Source of the DNA: Bacteroidota bacterium
Lineage (GTDB): Bacteria > Bacteroidota > Bacteroidia > B-17B0 > Aurantibacillaceae
Direction of reading: 5' to 3'
NCBI GenBank assembly: GCA_021156365.1
Contig: JAJNDK010000015.1
Coordinates: 29,580-93,579, forward strand
Length of the DNA stretch: 64,000 nt
Shown one piece after another: positions 37,111 to 45,424 of the stretch (the stretch's first letter is position 1; each line of letters starts with the position of its first letter). The translations under genes and the position numbers were made by a program. A model generated the notes under the pieces. It was not told where the DNA came from, did no database searches, and was given only the letters and a program-made list of their open reading frames with translations.

Positions 37111-37389
37111 ATGATCCTATTGAAAACAACATCGGCAGAAGGGACACTTTACAATGGTCATACGGTATTGCAGTGGAGGAATATATTGACCGATACTGCA
37201 CTCAGGGAAGAAGACGTGCAGTTTTTTGTAGATCACTATACGAATGAAGACAGCCTTTCCTTCATCATACCGGAATTGCAAAAAAGACATGTGCGTGAAA
37301 TATTGATACTCGGAATGATCATGAGGATATTCGATCTGGGCCTGATCGGTGCGCGGGATGTATACCGCAGGCATGGCGGGTATTTATAA
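37111..37389 (+). CDS. Hypothetical protein (92 aa)
   Basis: This small frame gives MILLKTTSAEGTLYNGHTVL, then an acidic middle and the amphipathic helix HVREILILGMIMRIFDLGLI. The ending (RDVYRRHGGYL) is basic. No signal peptide or known family is seen. It follows the previous hypothetical gene by 26 bp. The presence of a well-formed frame of this length suggests a real gene, but the evidence is modest. Confidence 0.5.
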   Translation: MILLKTTSAEGTLYNGHTVLQWRNILTDTALREEDVQFFVDHYTNEDSLSFIIPELQKRHVREILILGMIMRIFDLGLIGARDVYRRHGGYL

Positions 37390-37415
37390 GGTTTCTTGCT
37401 CAGTCAAAGAGCATA

Positions 37416-37446
37416 TTTGCACGATTCGTTTCATTTAGTATCTTTA
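37416..37446 (+). promoter_or_regulatory. Predicted promoter for the OmpA-family gene
   Basis: TTTG (37416-37419), a 19-bp spacer and TATCTTTA (37439-37446) form a near-consensus Bacteroidota promoter. The leader would be about 15-20 nt. Confidence 0.55.
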
Positions 37447-37467
37447 TCTCTGCAAACAATTTCAACA

Positions 37468-39576
37468 ATGAAACGGATCCTTTTTTTTCTTTTCTGCATC
37501 TCAACTATAGCTCTTTTTTCACAGTCGCCCACACAAAGCGAGTATCTTTTTAAATGCGATTTTAATGCAGGCGATCCCGAATGGAAATCCTACAAGGAAA
37601 AGAACGTGATCGTGGAAACAGGCAAAGGAAAATTGCTGATCGAGCATCTGAAAGAAGGAACATCCTGGTACCAGTACAAGGAAGTGTACCTGAACACCAA
37701 TGAGGATTTTGAGATCACCATGGCTTCCATGCAATACCGCGGAGAGACCAATGAAGGCCACGGGCTGGTGTTTGCTGCAAAGGACCTGGACGATTGTTAT
37801 GTGTTCGATGTTTCTTCCAACGGCTATTTTTCCATTTTCAAAAATGTGGGTGGAAAATACACTGCTATCATAGAGTGGACCAAATCATCCTTTGCCAGGA
37901 AAATGAACGAGACCAATATACTGACGGTAAAGAATACAGCCGGTAAGTGGCATTTTTCCCTCAACGGAACGGAAGTTCATTCGATGCCCGCTCAGAAATC
38001 CTACGGTTTTTATTATGGTTTTTATGTGTCGGGGCTCAATTATGTGGAGCACGATTACCTTTACATCAAACGCAAAGCCAAGCCGATCAACCTGATCGAC
38101 AACTACAATTCATTCGGTGAAAAAGTGCACCTGAGCTCCAATATTAATTCTGCCCATACGGAGATCTCACCGGTAGTTTCTGCCGACGAAAAATTATTAT
38201 TTGTTACGCGGGATGAGCATCCGAACAATATGGGTGAAAAGCTTTCGGATGATATCTGGGTGTCGAAGCTGAACGAAAAGGACAGCAGCTGGGGTCCATT
38301 GAAAAATGTTGGTGCACCGCTGAATACGGAAGGCAGGAATTTTTTGATCAGTATCAGCAATGACAACAATACAGTGCTGGTTGGAAATAAATACGACAAG
38401 GAAGGAAAGGTAATAGGCAAAGGAATTTCGATAGCACACCGCACTGCCACCGGCTGGACGATCCCCAAATCGATGGAAATAAAGAACTATTACAACCACA
38501 ATGAATACACGGAAAGCTGCCTGTCGCCGGAAGGGAATGTGCTGCTGATCACCTGTGAGCGCGATGATACCTATGGAGACAAGGATATTTATTTCTGCCT
38601 GTTGCAACCTGACAGCACCTGGTCGGAGCCTAAGAATATCGGTAAGGCAGTGAATACATTTGCAGGCGAGGTAGGCCCTTTCCTCGCTGCTGACGGGAAA
38701 ACGCTGTATTTCTCCAGTGCCGGTCATCCGGGTTATGGAAGCAATGATATTTTTATGACACGCCGGCTGGATGATACCTGGAAGAACTGGTCAGCTCCAA
38801 AAAACCTTGGCCCGAAGATCAATACCGAAAAATGGGATGCGTATTACACGGTTCCTGCTTCCGGTAAAAATGCCTATGTAGCATCTACCACACCGGGCGC
38901 CCTCGAAGACATTTACCGGATCAAACAACCGGAGTCGGCAAAACCGCTTCCGCTGATCCTGATCCATGGCGTGGTATACAACAGTGAAACCAAACAACCG
39001 ATGCAGGCAGAGATCACCTACAGCGAGCTCGGTTCCCACAAGATCATCGGGAAGGCTTCTTCCAATCCTGCCACCGGCGTTTTTATGATCGCATTGCCAA
39101 AAGGTAAAAAGTATTCATTCCATGCAATGCACAAGGGCTTTGCTTCTTCGCACTACAATACGGATGCGGTCAACCTGAAATCGTACAAAGAAGAAAATGT
39201 GGACATGTATCTCACTCCTATAAAAGAAGGAGCTTCGATCGTAATGAACAATCTTTTCTTTACGGCCAATAAATATGATCTGCTACCTGAATCATTTCCC
39301 GAGCTGGATAAGCTCTACGATATGCTAAAGGAAAATCCGAAGCTGAAGATCGAGATCGGTGGTCATACCAGCATCAACAATTCGGGAGATAAGTTCAATA
39401 CAGATCTTTCTACCAACAGGGCCCTGGCGGTGAAAACCTATATCATCAGCAAAGGCATTAAAGAAGACCGTATTACACATAAAGGGTATGGTTTTTCCAA
39501 ACCGATCTATAAAGAAGAAACGGAAGCTATCCAGGCAAAGAACCGGAGAGTGGAGTTCACCATTCTCGCAAAATGA
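37468..39576 (+). CDS. OmpA-family outer-membrane protein with PD40-like repeats (702 aa)
   Basis: The ATG at 37468 starts a signal peptide (MKRILFFLFCISTIALFSQS); an upstream in-frame start would add a non-signal extension across the promoter. The N-terminal region (about 25-190) looks like a concanavalin-type domain. It is followed by PD40/WD40-like repeats with S-x-D-x-x-x-L-x-F pairs (about 205-500, SPVVSADEKLLFVTRDE). A C-terminal OmpA peptidoglycan-binding domain closes it (about 590-702, IEIGGHTSINNSGDKFNTDL and NRRVEF). Such proteins tie the outer membrane to the cell wall; the repeats suggest a binding surface. The domain order is common in Bacteroidota. Confidence 0.9.
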   Translation: MKRILFFLFCISTIALFSQSPTQSEYLFKCDFNAGDPEWKSYKEKNVIVETGKGKLLIEHLKEGTSWYQYKEVYLNTNEDFEITMASMQYRGETNEGHGLVFAAKDLDDCYVFDVSSNGYFSIFKNVGGKYTAIIEWTKSSFARKMNETNILTVKNTAGKWHFSLNGTEVHSMPAQKSYGFYYGFYVSGLNYVEHDYLYIKRKAKPINLIDNYNSFGEKVHLSSNINSAHTEISPVVSADEKLLFVTRDEHPNNMGEKLSDDIWVSKLNEKDSSWGPLKNVGAPLNTEGRNFLISISNDNNTVLVGNKYDKEGKVIGKGISIAHRTATGWTIPKSMEIKNYYNHNEYTESCLSPEGNVLLITCERDDTYGDKDIYFCLLQPDSTWSEPKNIGKAVNTFAGEVGPFLAADGKTLYFSSAGHPGYGSNDIFMTRRLDDTWKNWSAPKNLGPKINTEKWDAYYTVPASGKNAYVASTTPGALEDIYRIKQPESAKPLPLILIHGVVYNSETKQPMQAEITYSELGSHKIIGKASSNPATGVFMIALPKGKKYSFHAMHKGFASSHYNTDAVNLKSYKEENVDMYLTPIKEGASIVMNNLFFTANKYDLLPESFPELDKLYDMLKENPKLKIEIGGHTSINNSGDKFNTDLSTNRALAVKTYIISKGIKEDRITHKGYGFSKPIYKEETEAIQAKNRRVEFTILAK

Positions 39577-39626
39577 TCCGGTCTGTCTGGTAGTAATTTT
39601 TGGATTCCTTCCTGTCGCAGGAATGG

Positions 39627-39653
39627 AAAAGGAGGCCAGCAAACCTTTTTTTT
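39627..39653 (+). terminator. Probable terminator after the OmpA-family gene
   Basis: AAAAGG (39627-39632) and CCTTTT (39644-39649) form a short hairpin followed by a T-run. A second hairpin TTCCTG-TCG-CAGGAA (39609-39623) precedes it. Confidence 0.5.
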
Positions 39654-39766
39654 CATTTTAAATACATACAATCGTATGTTTACGTGTCTAAATTCGAGAA
39701 TAAGAATCTGAAAATCAATTGTTTTAAGCGTTAACTCAGGATCCGGGCTCCTGATTCGATTTAACT

Positions 39767-39796
39767 TTTTGAATCGGCTAATAATCACTAATTTAG
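39767..39796 (+). promoter_or_regulatory. Predicted promoter for the third T9SS protein
   Basis: TTTG (39767-39770), an 18-bp gap and TAATTTAG (39789-39796, one mismatch to TAnnTTTG) precede the start at 39836. Confidence 0.4.
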
Positions 39797-39835
39797 CACC
39801 TGCATTTTAAAATTTTTAACCCCAATCAATTGAAA

Positions 39836-42800
39836 ATGAAAAAAACGGTACTCCTTACCTTAACACTAACCCTACTTACAGGCATTGCCATGGCCCAAAC
39901 GACTTTCGGGTTCGTTGAAAAATACGGATTCGGCCATGCAACCGGAGGTTCTCAGCGTTCCGACCTGAGTTCCATGACGGAATTCAAGAACAAATTATAC
40001 ATTTCAACAGGCTCTGATTCCGGACAGGTATTTCGTTCGCCTACAGGTAATCCCGGAACTTTTGTGCGGAGCTTCACGGCGCCAAATGTAGAAAGGATCA
40101 ATCATTTAACTGCTACTGCCGATGGTCCTGCGGGCGGTTATTTATTCATGGGCACCGTGCCTTCTTCCGGTAACAATGCGAAGATCATGCGTTCCTCAGA
40201 CGGAAGTACCTGGGAGGATTATTTCATCTGTTCCAGCTTAACTGATTATATTGAGAGCATAACAATGTTCGAAGGTACCGGATCGGTTGATTCGGTTTAT
40301 TTCGGTATATCCAATTACCAGAGCGGTACCCTGTACATATACAGAGGCGCTGTGGACGCGAACGATCCAACCAATTCTTCTTCTTCATTTACGAATCTCA
40401 TCGAAATGTTTGGCGCATTTGGCGCGGAAGGAGTATCGGCTTCGTGGGTACAGGGTGATTCTCTCTATTACACCACCTACAATGGTCCGCATCTCTATAA
40501 AACAGCCAATGGTGCTACTTTTGAGGAAAATCTGAACTTTAATTTCGCGGTAGGTGGCGGTTCTTACAATGAATATGCTACCTCCATGACAACATTCAAC
40601 AGCGAAATGTATTATTCTACCCGCAATACTACTGACGGATCACAGCTGTGGAAGTCGGCAGACGGGATCACATTTACCATGGTGAAGCAATTTACACCAG
40701 ACTCGGCTATAGAAGTAAGAAATCTGTATGCCGCAGGAAACAAACTGTGGATGACGGCAACGAATTATGACGATGAGTTGCGCGTATACAGCATGGACGC
40801 CGGTGGTGTTTTTTATGCCGACAATATGGATGAATTCGGGTATCCTGAGAACAATCCGAATTACGGATCGGCTATTACAGCTTTCCAGGATCACCTCTAT
40901 ATAGGAACCTCGTCTTATTTTGACGGTAAAGGAGGAGGAAAAAGACTTGTTCAGGGACATAACGAAGTTCAGACTGTCATGCTACCTCCTCCTGCCTCGC
41001 AGGTATGGAGAACCTGCCTGTTGGACACTATGCCAATAGTTACTATTGCCGGTGACGGAGATACATCCGTTTGTACGGGAGCTTCTGTAACACTTGCTGC
41101 CAATGCAGGTATGGTGTCGTATATCTGGAATAATATGAACACTTCACAGTTTTTATCGACCAATGCAGAAGGCTATTACACCGTAACAGCTACGGATGGC
41201 AATGGTTGTAAGAACTCAGCTGATTTTTTGATCAACAACCCGGCTACTGTTCCCGTATTCTTCACAGATTCGGCAAACAACGTACAGTTCAGTGATATCA
41301 TCGTGTGTGAAGGCGACACCAGTGTTACCATGCTTGCACATCCTGAAAGTGACGCATATGCCTTACAGATTACAGGATTGAACCAGGGACTGGTAACTCC
41401 GGGATCCACGGCTTTCTCCTCCAGACAAATTACAGTGGAGCTTTGGGTAAAACCTACCACTGGTACCAATGCTGAGATCATGACCGAATATGATCCGATC
41501 GGGCCATGGTCTAACGATAATCACGATATGATCGAATACTACGCAGGCACGATCTATTTCGAGCTGCCGGGTATTTCCGAGTTCTCTACCGGGACTATGA
41601 ACGTAAATGAATGGAACCACGTGGTGCTTCGCTACGATGGCAGCACACTGACGGGTTTTGTTAACGGGGTCTTAGGCGGAAGCTCTTCAGGCTCATGGGA
41701 GCTGCCAACCGGTGGAAGCGACGCCTTCAAATTCGGATATGATTTCCAGAACGGAACAGGTAGCCACGGAGCGATGTTGGGCTTTATTAAAGACGTACGT
41801 ATCTGGAACTCTGCAAGGGCAGACCTGGACATTATCAATAATATGAATGCACTGGCTCCCGGAACGTATCCTGATCTTATTTATCACTACATGCTGAATG
41901 AAGCAACAGGTACTGTGGCTAATGATATCAGCGGTAATAACAACAACTCGGTTGCAGTTACAGGAACCTTCGTTTCTCCGGAGATCGTTACAGTTACACC
42001 TGCTGCCGAAGTGAACAGCCTTGGCAACAATTATTTCGCTTTCCACCCTACACAAACGACTACTTTTGCAGCGACCTACACCAACAGCATGGGTTGCGCG
42101 GTAGATACTGCTTATTTTACCGTAAACGTTCCTAAAATGTACTTTACCGGTACTACTGCAGTTTGCGGAAGTGTAAATGCTTCTTTCTCTGCATATCCTG
42201 CCGGTAATTATACCTGGACTCCTACTGCAACTACCAATTCAATGGTAACGACCCCATCACCGCAACCGACTGTTGATACCTGGTATTACCTTACCGGCAA
42301 TTCATATGACGGGAACTGTCTGATGAACGATTCGGTGCTTATTCATGTAGGACCTGCATTTACCGGTAGTCCTTCTCTGACCCCGATAAACGCCTGTGAA
42401 GAATCGGAGGTTACATTAGATGCAAACACATCGGGTGGTACTGCTCCTTTCACTTTCTGGTGGAATTATACTTCTTCTCCTTTTGATTCAACTACTGTTG
42501 ATACACTTGTGTATGTTGTAGGTTCCACGCCAAGTCCTGTGTATGTTGCAGGTGTGGATGCTCTTGGCTGTCCGCTTGATCTTGGAGGCTTCACCGGATT
42601 TGATGTAACTGCAATTCCAAGTACGGATCTGCACGGGCATATTACCACACCGCCACCAACTTCGGTGAATGTTGACAATGGTTTTGTGTATGTGTTCAAA
42701 CATCAGCCGGGTAGTGCAGGATATGATACGGTAGGTTTCACACCGCTGGATGCAAACGGTGATTATTTATTCACGCCACTGGCTGCAGGCAACTACCTGA

Positions 42801-43621
42801 TCAAAGTAATGCCGGACGAAACGGATTTCCCGCTTTCGGTGCCAACCTATTATGGAAATGCATTCCAGTGGGATTCCTCTATCGTTTACACGCATGGTTG
42901 TGTGCAAACAGATACGGCGAATATCCAGATCGTAATGGCTTCTTCCGTAACGGGTACAGCCACTATCTCTGGTTACATCATAGAAGGTCCCGGATACGGA
43001 ACAGGAGCAAGGTATATGAACAACGGCGGACAGCCTAACAATCCTTTTGTTCCTGGCGGACCGTTAAAAGGTATTGATGTGAAACTGGGTAAAAATCCGG
43101 CTGGTGGTATTCAGGCTCGTACCATGAGCGATACTTCCGCAAACTCGCAGGGCTTTTATGAATTCACGAACGTGCCTCCGGGAGATTATAAGATCTATGT
43201 GGATATCCCGAACCTGCCAATGGATTCAACCCGGGAGCTGAGCATTGTGTTGGGTGATTCGAGCGTGCAGAACAACTATTATGCGGATTCGGCTATGATA
43301 TATATTTCCGACACCTCGATCTGGGCGGTGAGTGTTCATGCTTCCACCAAACAGTATGAAAATAATTTCAGCATTTATCCGAATCCTGCAAGGGGCGACC
43401 TGTATGTGAACTATACGCTGAAGGAATCTGCACAGGTTTCTTTTGAGGTGACCAATGCAATAGGCCAGGTTATCCGGAAGGAGCCTTTCAGAAAATATCC
43501 GGAAGGGAAGAATATCTTCATCTTCAATACGGAACAGTTAGGGCTGCAGGGTGGTGTGTACTTTATCAGCATCCTCTCGGACAATAAAAAATATACGCAA
43601 CGACTGATCGTGATCGATTAA
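39836..43621 (+). CDS. Large T9SS-exported protein with LamG-like and Ig-like domains (1261 aa)
   Basis: The ATG at 39836 is chosen over TTG six bases upstream; it begins a signal peptide ending IAMAQ. Domains by base position: propeller-like repeats (about 39900-41030), an Ig/PKD-like repeat with a VTATDGNGC motif (about 41040-41240), a LamG/concanavalin-like domain (about 41350-41970, VELWVKPTTG...EWNHVVLRYDGSTLTGFVNG), Ig-like domains, a carboxypeptidase-regulatory or SdrB-like domain (about 42600-43310) and a T9SS sorting domain (43360-43621, FSIYPNPARGDLYV). It should be exported across the outer membrane. The mix of propeller, LamG and Ig folds suggests glycan or surface binding, but there is no catalytic signature. 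Confidence 0.9.
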   Translation: MKKTVLLTLTLTLLTGIAMAQTTFGFVEKYGFGHATGGSQRSDLSSMTEFKNKLYISTGSDSGQVFRSPTGNPGTFVRSFTAPNVERINHLTATADGPAGGYLFMGTVPSSGNNAKIMRSSDGSTWEDYFICSSLTDYIESITMFEGTGSVDSVYFGISNYQSGTLYIYRGAVDANDPTNSSSSFTNLIEMFGAFGAEGVSASWVQGDSLYYTTYNGPHLYKTANGATFEENLNFNFAVGGGSYNEYATSMTTFNSEMYYSTRNTTDGSQLWKSADGITFTMVKQFTPDSAIEVRNLYAAGNKLWMTATNYDDELRVYSMDAGGVFYADNMDEFGYPENNPNYGSAITAFQDHLYIGTSSYFDGKGGGKRLVQGHNEVQTVMLPPPASQVWRTCLLDTMPIVTIAGDGDTSVCTGASVTLAANAGMVSYIWNNMNTSQFLSTNAEGYYTVTATDGNGCKNSADFLINNPATVPVFFTDSANNVQFSDIIVCEGDTSVTMLAHPESDAYALQITGLNQGLVTPGSTAFSSRQITVELWVKPTTGTNAEIMTEYDPIGPWSNDNHDMIEYYAGTIYFELPGISEFSTGTMNVNEWNHVVLRYDGSTLTGFVNGVLGGSSSGSWELPTGGSDAFKFGYDFQNGTGSHGAMLGFIKDVRIWNSARADLDIINNMNALAPGTYPDLIYHYMLNEATGTVANDISGNNNNSVAVTGTFVSPEIVTVTPAAEVNSLGNNYFAFHPTQTTTFAATYTNSMGCAVDTAYFTVNVPKMYFTGTTAVCGSVNASFSAYPAGNYTWTPTATTNSMVTTPSPQPTVDTWYYLTGNSYDGNCLMNDSVLIHVGPAFTGSPSLTPINACEESEVTLDANTSGGTAPFTFWWNYTSSPFDSTTVDTLVYVVGSTPSPVYVAGVDALGCPLDLGGFTGFDVTAIPSTDLHGHITTPPPTSVNVDNGFVYVFKHQPGSAGYDTVGFTPLDANGDYLFTPLAAGNYLIKVMPDETDFPLSVPTYYGNAFQWDSSIVYTHGCVQTDTANIQIVMASSVTGTATISGYIIEGPGYGTGARYMNNGGQPNNPFVPGGPLKGIDVKLGKNPAGGIQARTMSDTSANSQGFYEFTNVPPGDYKIYVDIPNLPMDSTRELSIVLGDSSVQNNYYADSAMIYISDTSIWAVSVHASTKQYENNFSIYPNPARGDLYVNYTLKESAQVSFEVTNAIGQVIRKEPFRKYPEGKNIFIFNTEQLGLQGGVYFISILSDNKKYTQRLIVID

Positions 43622-43641
43622 CGAACTTTAAGGTAGATCAT

Positions 43642-43680
43642 AAGAACCCCGGCTTCCGACAGGAACGCCGGGGTTCTTTG
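43642..43680 (+). terminator. Strong terminator after the third T9SS gene
   Basis: AAGAACCCCGG (43642-43652) pairs with CCGGGGTTCTT (43668-43678) across a 15-nt loop. The stem abuts the -7 box of the next gene. Confidence 0.85.
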
Positions 43681-43687
43681 TTTTTAG

Positions 43688-43695
43688 TATCTTTG
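43688..43695 (+). promoter_or_regulatory. Predicted -7 box for the SGNH-like gene
   Basis: TATCTTTG exactly matches TAnnTTTG. It ends 6 nt before the GTG at 43702, and the upstream sequence is the preceding terminator hairpin, so no normal -33 box is present. Confidence 0.45.
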
Positions 43696-43701
43696 AAACA
43701 G

Positions 43702-44643
43702 GTGAGAACAGGCATTAAAATAATCATCAGTATTGCGGTGTTGTACGGTATCCTCTGCGCCCTGGATGCACTGTATGCATTCGGCCTGAAACAAAACAGG
43801 AACCTCAAAACAGCCTATGTACAGTCGAAAAAGATCGATGCGGACATCCTGTTCCACGGCCCCTGCGAACCGCTCTGGATGCTGGATCCCGCGCAGATCG
43901 ATCCTCTCACGAACAGACCGTCCTATAATCTTTCCCTGAGCCACAGCGATTTCGCCGATAATTATCTGCACCTGTACTTGTATCTTCAGAACAACAAAGC
44001 GCCGGAGTATTTGTTCTTGTATGTTACGCCCGAATCGCTCGATAAGCATTTCAATACCTTCAATACCTATCGTTTTGCGGAGTTTATGGACGACAGCCTC
44101 GTGGCTGCGGTGGTAAAGGAAAATGACAGCCGGTATTATTCTTTTTCAAAGATCCCCTTTATGCGTTTTGCATATTATAATTCCCGTATCACCTTCCCGG
44201 TGCTGCAGGGATATAAACATTATTTCTCCGGTCGTTCGGAGGCTTTCTATACCAGTGGTTTCGAGCCACCTGCCAGGATCGTGTGGGACAATCACCTCGA
44301 AGATATGCAGAAGCAATACCCGGAAGGCTACCGCTTTGTAACAGACAGCCTGCGCCTGAAGTATCTGCAAAAAACGATTGAGCTGGCAAAAGAGCGTAAA
44401 ACAAACGTCATTCTTTATGAATCTCCGGTTCTCACGGAGTCGCTTAAACACCTTGCGAACAGGGATGAAATGATAGAACAGATCCGGTCTGTGGCAAAGA
44501 ACTACAACATTCCGTACAAGCAGTTCGATGACCTGCCCGTATCCCGGTCGAGAGAGTATTTTATTTCTTCTCTTAATCTCAATACAAAAGGACTCCGGAT
44601 CTTCAATGATACGCTTGCAAAGTATATCAACCGCCTGCCTTAG
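43702..44643 (+). CDS. Membrane-anchored SGNH-like protein of unknown function (313 aa)
   Basis: GTG at 43702 is proposed because it sits after the -7 box and begins MRTGIKIIISIAVLYGILCA, a membrane anchor. TTG at 43693 would overlap the -7 box. The remainder is a predicted periplasmic alpha/beta domain. KKIDADILFHGPCEPLWMLDP occupies the place where related Bacteroidota proteins near O-acyltransferases have a G-S-S or GDS-type block; here it is HGPCE, so the nucleophile is not obvious. A central LFLYVTPESL and a final block with VILYESPVL and KGLRIFND follow. The assignment to the SGNH/DltD-like fold is tentative. Confidence 0.55.
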   Translation: MRTGIKIIISIAVLYGILCALDALYAFGLKQNRNLKTAYVQSKKIDADILFHGPCEPLWMLDPAQIDPLTNRPSYNLSLSHSDFADNYLHLYLYLQNNKAPEYLFLYVTPESLDKHFNTFNTYRFAEFMDDSLVAAVVKENDSRYYSFSKIPFMRFAYYNSRITFPVLQGYKHYFSGRSEAFYTSGFEPPARIVWDNHLEDMQKQYPEGYRFVTDSLRLKYLQKTIELAKERKTNVILYESPVLTESLKHLANRDEMIEQIRSVAKNYNIPYKQFDDLPVSRSREYFISSLNLNTKGLRIFNDTLAKYINRLP

Positions 44644-44660
44644 ATTTATCTTGTTTTAGT

Positions 44661-44966
44661 AAAAGGTTGGATAAATTTTATACGAATTATTTCTTTTCTT
44701 AAGGAATCTCTTTTGTGTGAAGCAGAACCCGGAAAGCCCTGTCTTGGTTTCCCTCTCCATAGGGAGAGGGGGTGCGGTTGGATGTGTGTTGGCCAAAGGG
44801 TGAGGGTGTAAGGTGCTACTGTACGCCCTCACCCTTTCGCACAGGCTGCCCTCTCCCTTGGGGAGATCCCGATAGCTATCGGGACGCACAGGGCTATAGT
44901 CCGGCCTTACGCCGGAATATAATTTCGTTTGGAACAAAAAAATTGACGAAAACAATCCAACTTTTC
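44661..44966. repeat. Structured intergenic repeat, copy 2 (306 bp, MITE-like)
   Basis: This element fills most of the 334-bp gap between two convergent genes and is homologous to 13436-13645. Ends are AAAAGGTTGGAT and ATCCAACTTTTCC. It differs by about 95 extra bases between direct copies of CCCTCTCC. That insert contains a 12-bp-arm hairpin, AAAGGGTGAGGG (44795-44806) with CCCTCACCCTTT (44826-44837). The palindrome CCCGATAGCTATCGGG is at 44868-44883. No gene is present. Confidence 0.75.
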
Positions 44967-44977
44967 CTATATAGAAA

Positions 44978-45322
44978 TCAGATCTTCGCTTTGGCAGCGG
45001 CGACCACGTTTTTTGAATTACCTACGAAAATATCTTTTCCTACAATGATGACAGGTCTTTTCAGGAAGGTGTATTCTTCAAGGATCAGCTTTTTGTATTC
45101 TTTTTCGGTAGCCGGTTTTTTTGCAAGCGTTTTGTATTTGAGCGCCACCCTGCTGAAGAGGCTTTCATAACTTCCGCTCAAAGCGGCCATTTCATCCAAT
45201 TGTTTTTCTGTGATCTTTTCCGTTTTGATGTCCTGCATCTCAAAAGATTTAGCTGTAATGCCGAGCTCGTTGATAATTCGTTTGCAAGTATCGCAGGTAC
45301 CGAGGTAGTATATTTTCTTCAT
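44978..45322 (-). CDS. ArsC/Spx-family thioredoxin-fold protein (114 aa)
   Basis: A short protein of the arsenate-reductase-like superfamily has MKKIYYLGTCDTCKRIINEL with Cys10 and Cys13. It also has the cis-Pro block FLKRPVIIVGKDIFVGNS near the end. Classical ArsC uses one N-terminal Cys plus a basic pocket; the CxxC here is instead like Spx/YffB members with uncertain function. It lies alone, antisense to the metB-like gene's upstream region and next to repeat copy 2. Arsenate reduction is therefore only one option. Confidence 0.8.
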   Translation of the reverse strand: MKKIYYLGTCDTCKRIINELGITAKSFEMQDIKTEKITEKQLDEMAALSGSYESLFSRVALKYKTLAKKPATEKEYKKLILEEYTFLKRPVIIVGKDIFVGNSKNVVAAAKAKI

Positions 45323-45375
45323 TGGAACTTTAATTTGTAAATTCGTGGGCTAAAGTAAGAAGGATTATTTATCCT

Positions 45376-45400
45376 CCCGATAGTTATCGGGACTATCGGG
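45376..45400. repeat. CCCGATA-type palindrome upstream of the transsulfuration gene
   Basis: CCCGATAGTTATCGGG (45376-45391) is followed directly by a further half copy, ACTATCGGG. It lies 25-50 bp before the start of the metB-like gene. Confidence 0.75.
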
Positions 45401-45424
45401 AAAAAAATCAAACACGTTAATCAT

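Noticed and set aside
45323..45424. SAM riboswitch before the transsulfuration gene
   Set aside because: The 102-bp leader region is filled by the CCCGATA palindrome and AT-rich sequence; no riboswitch core was recognised.
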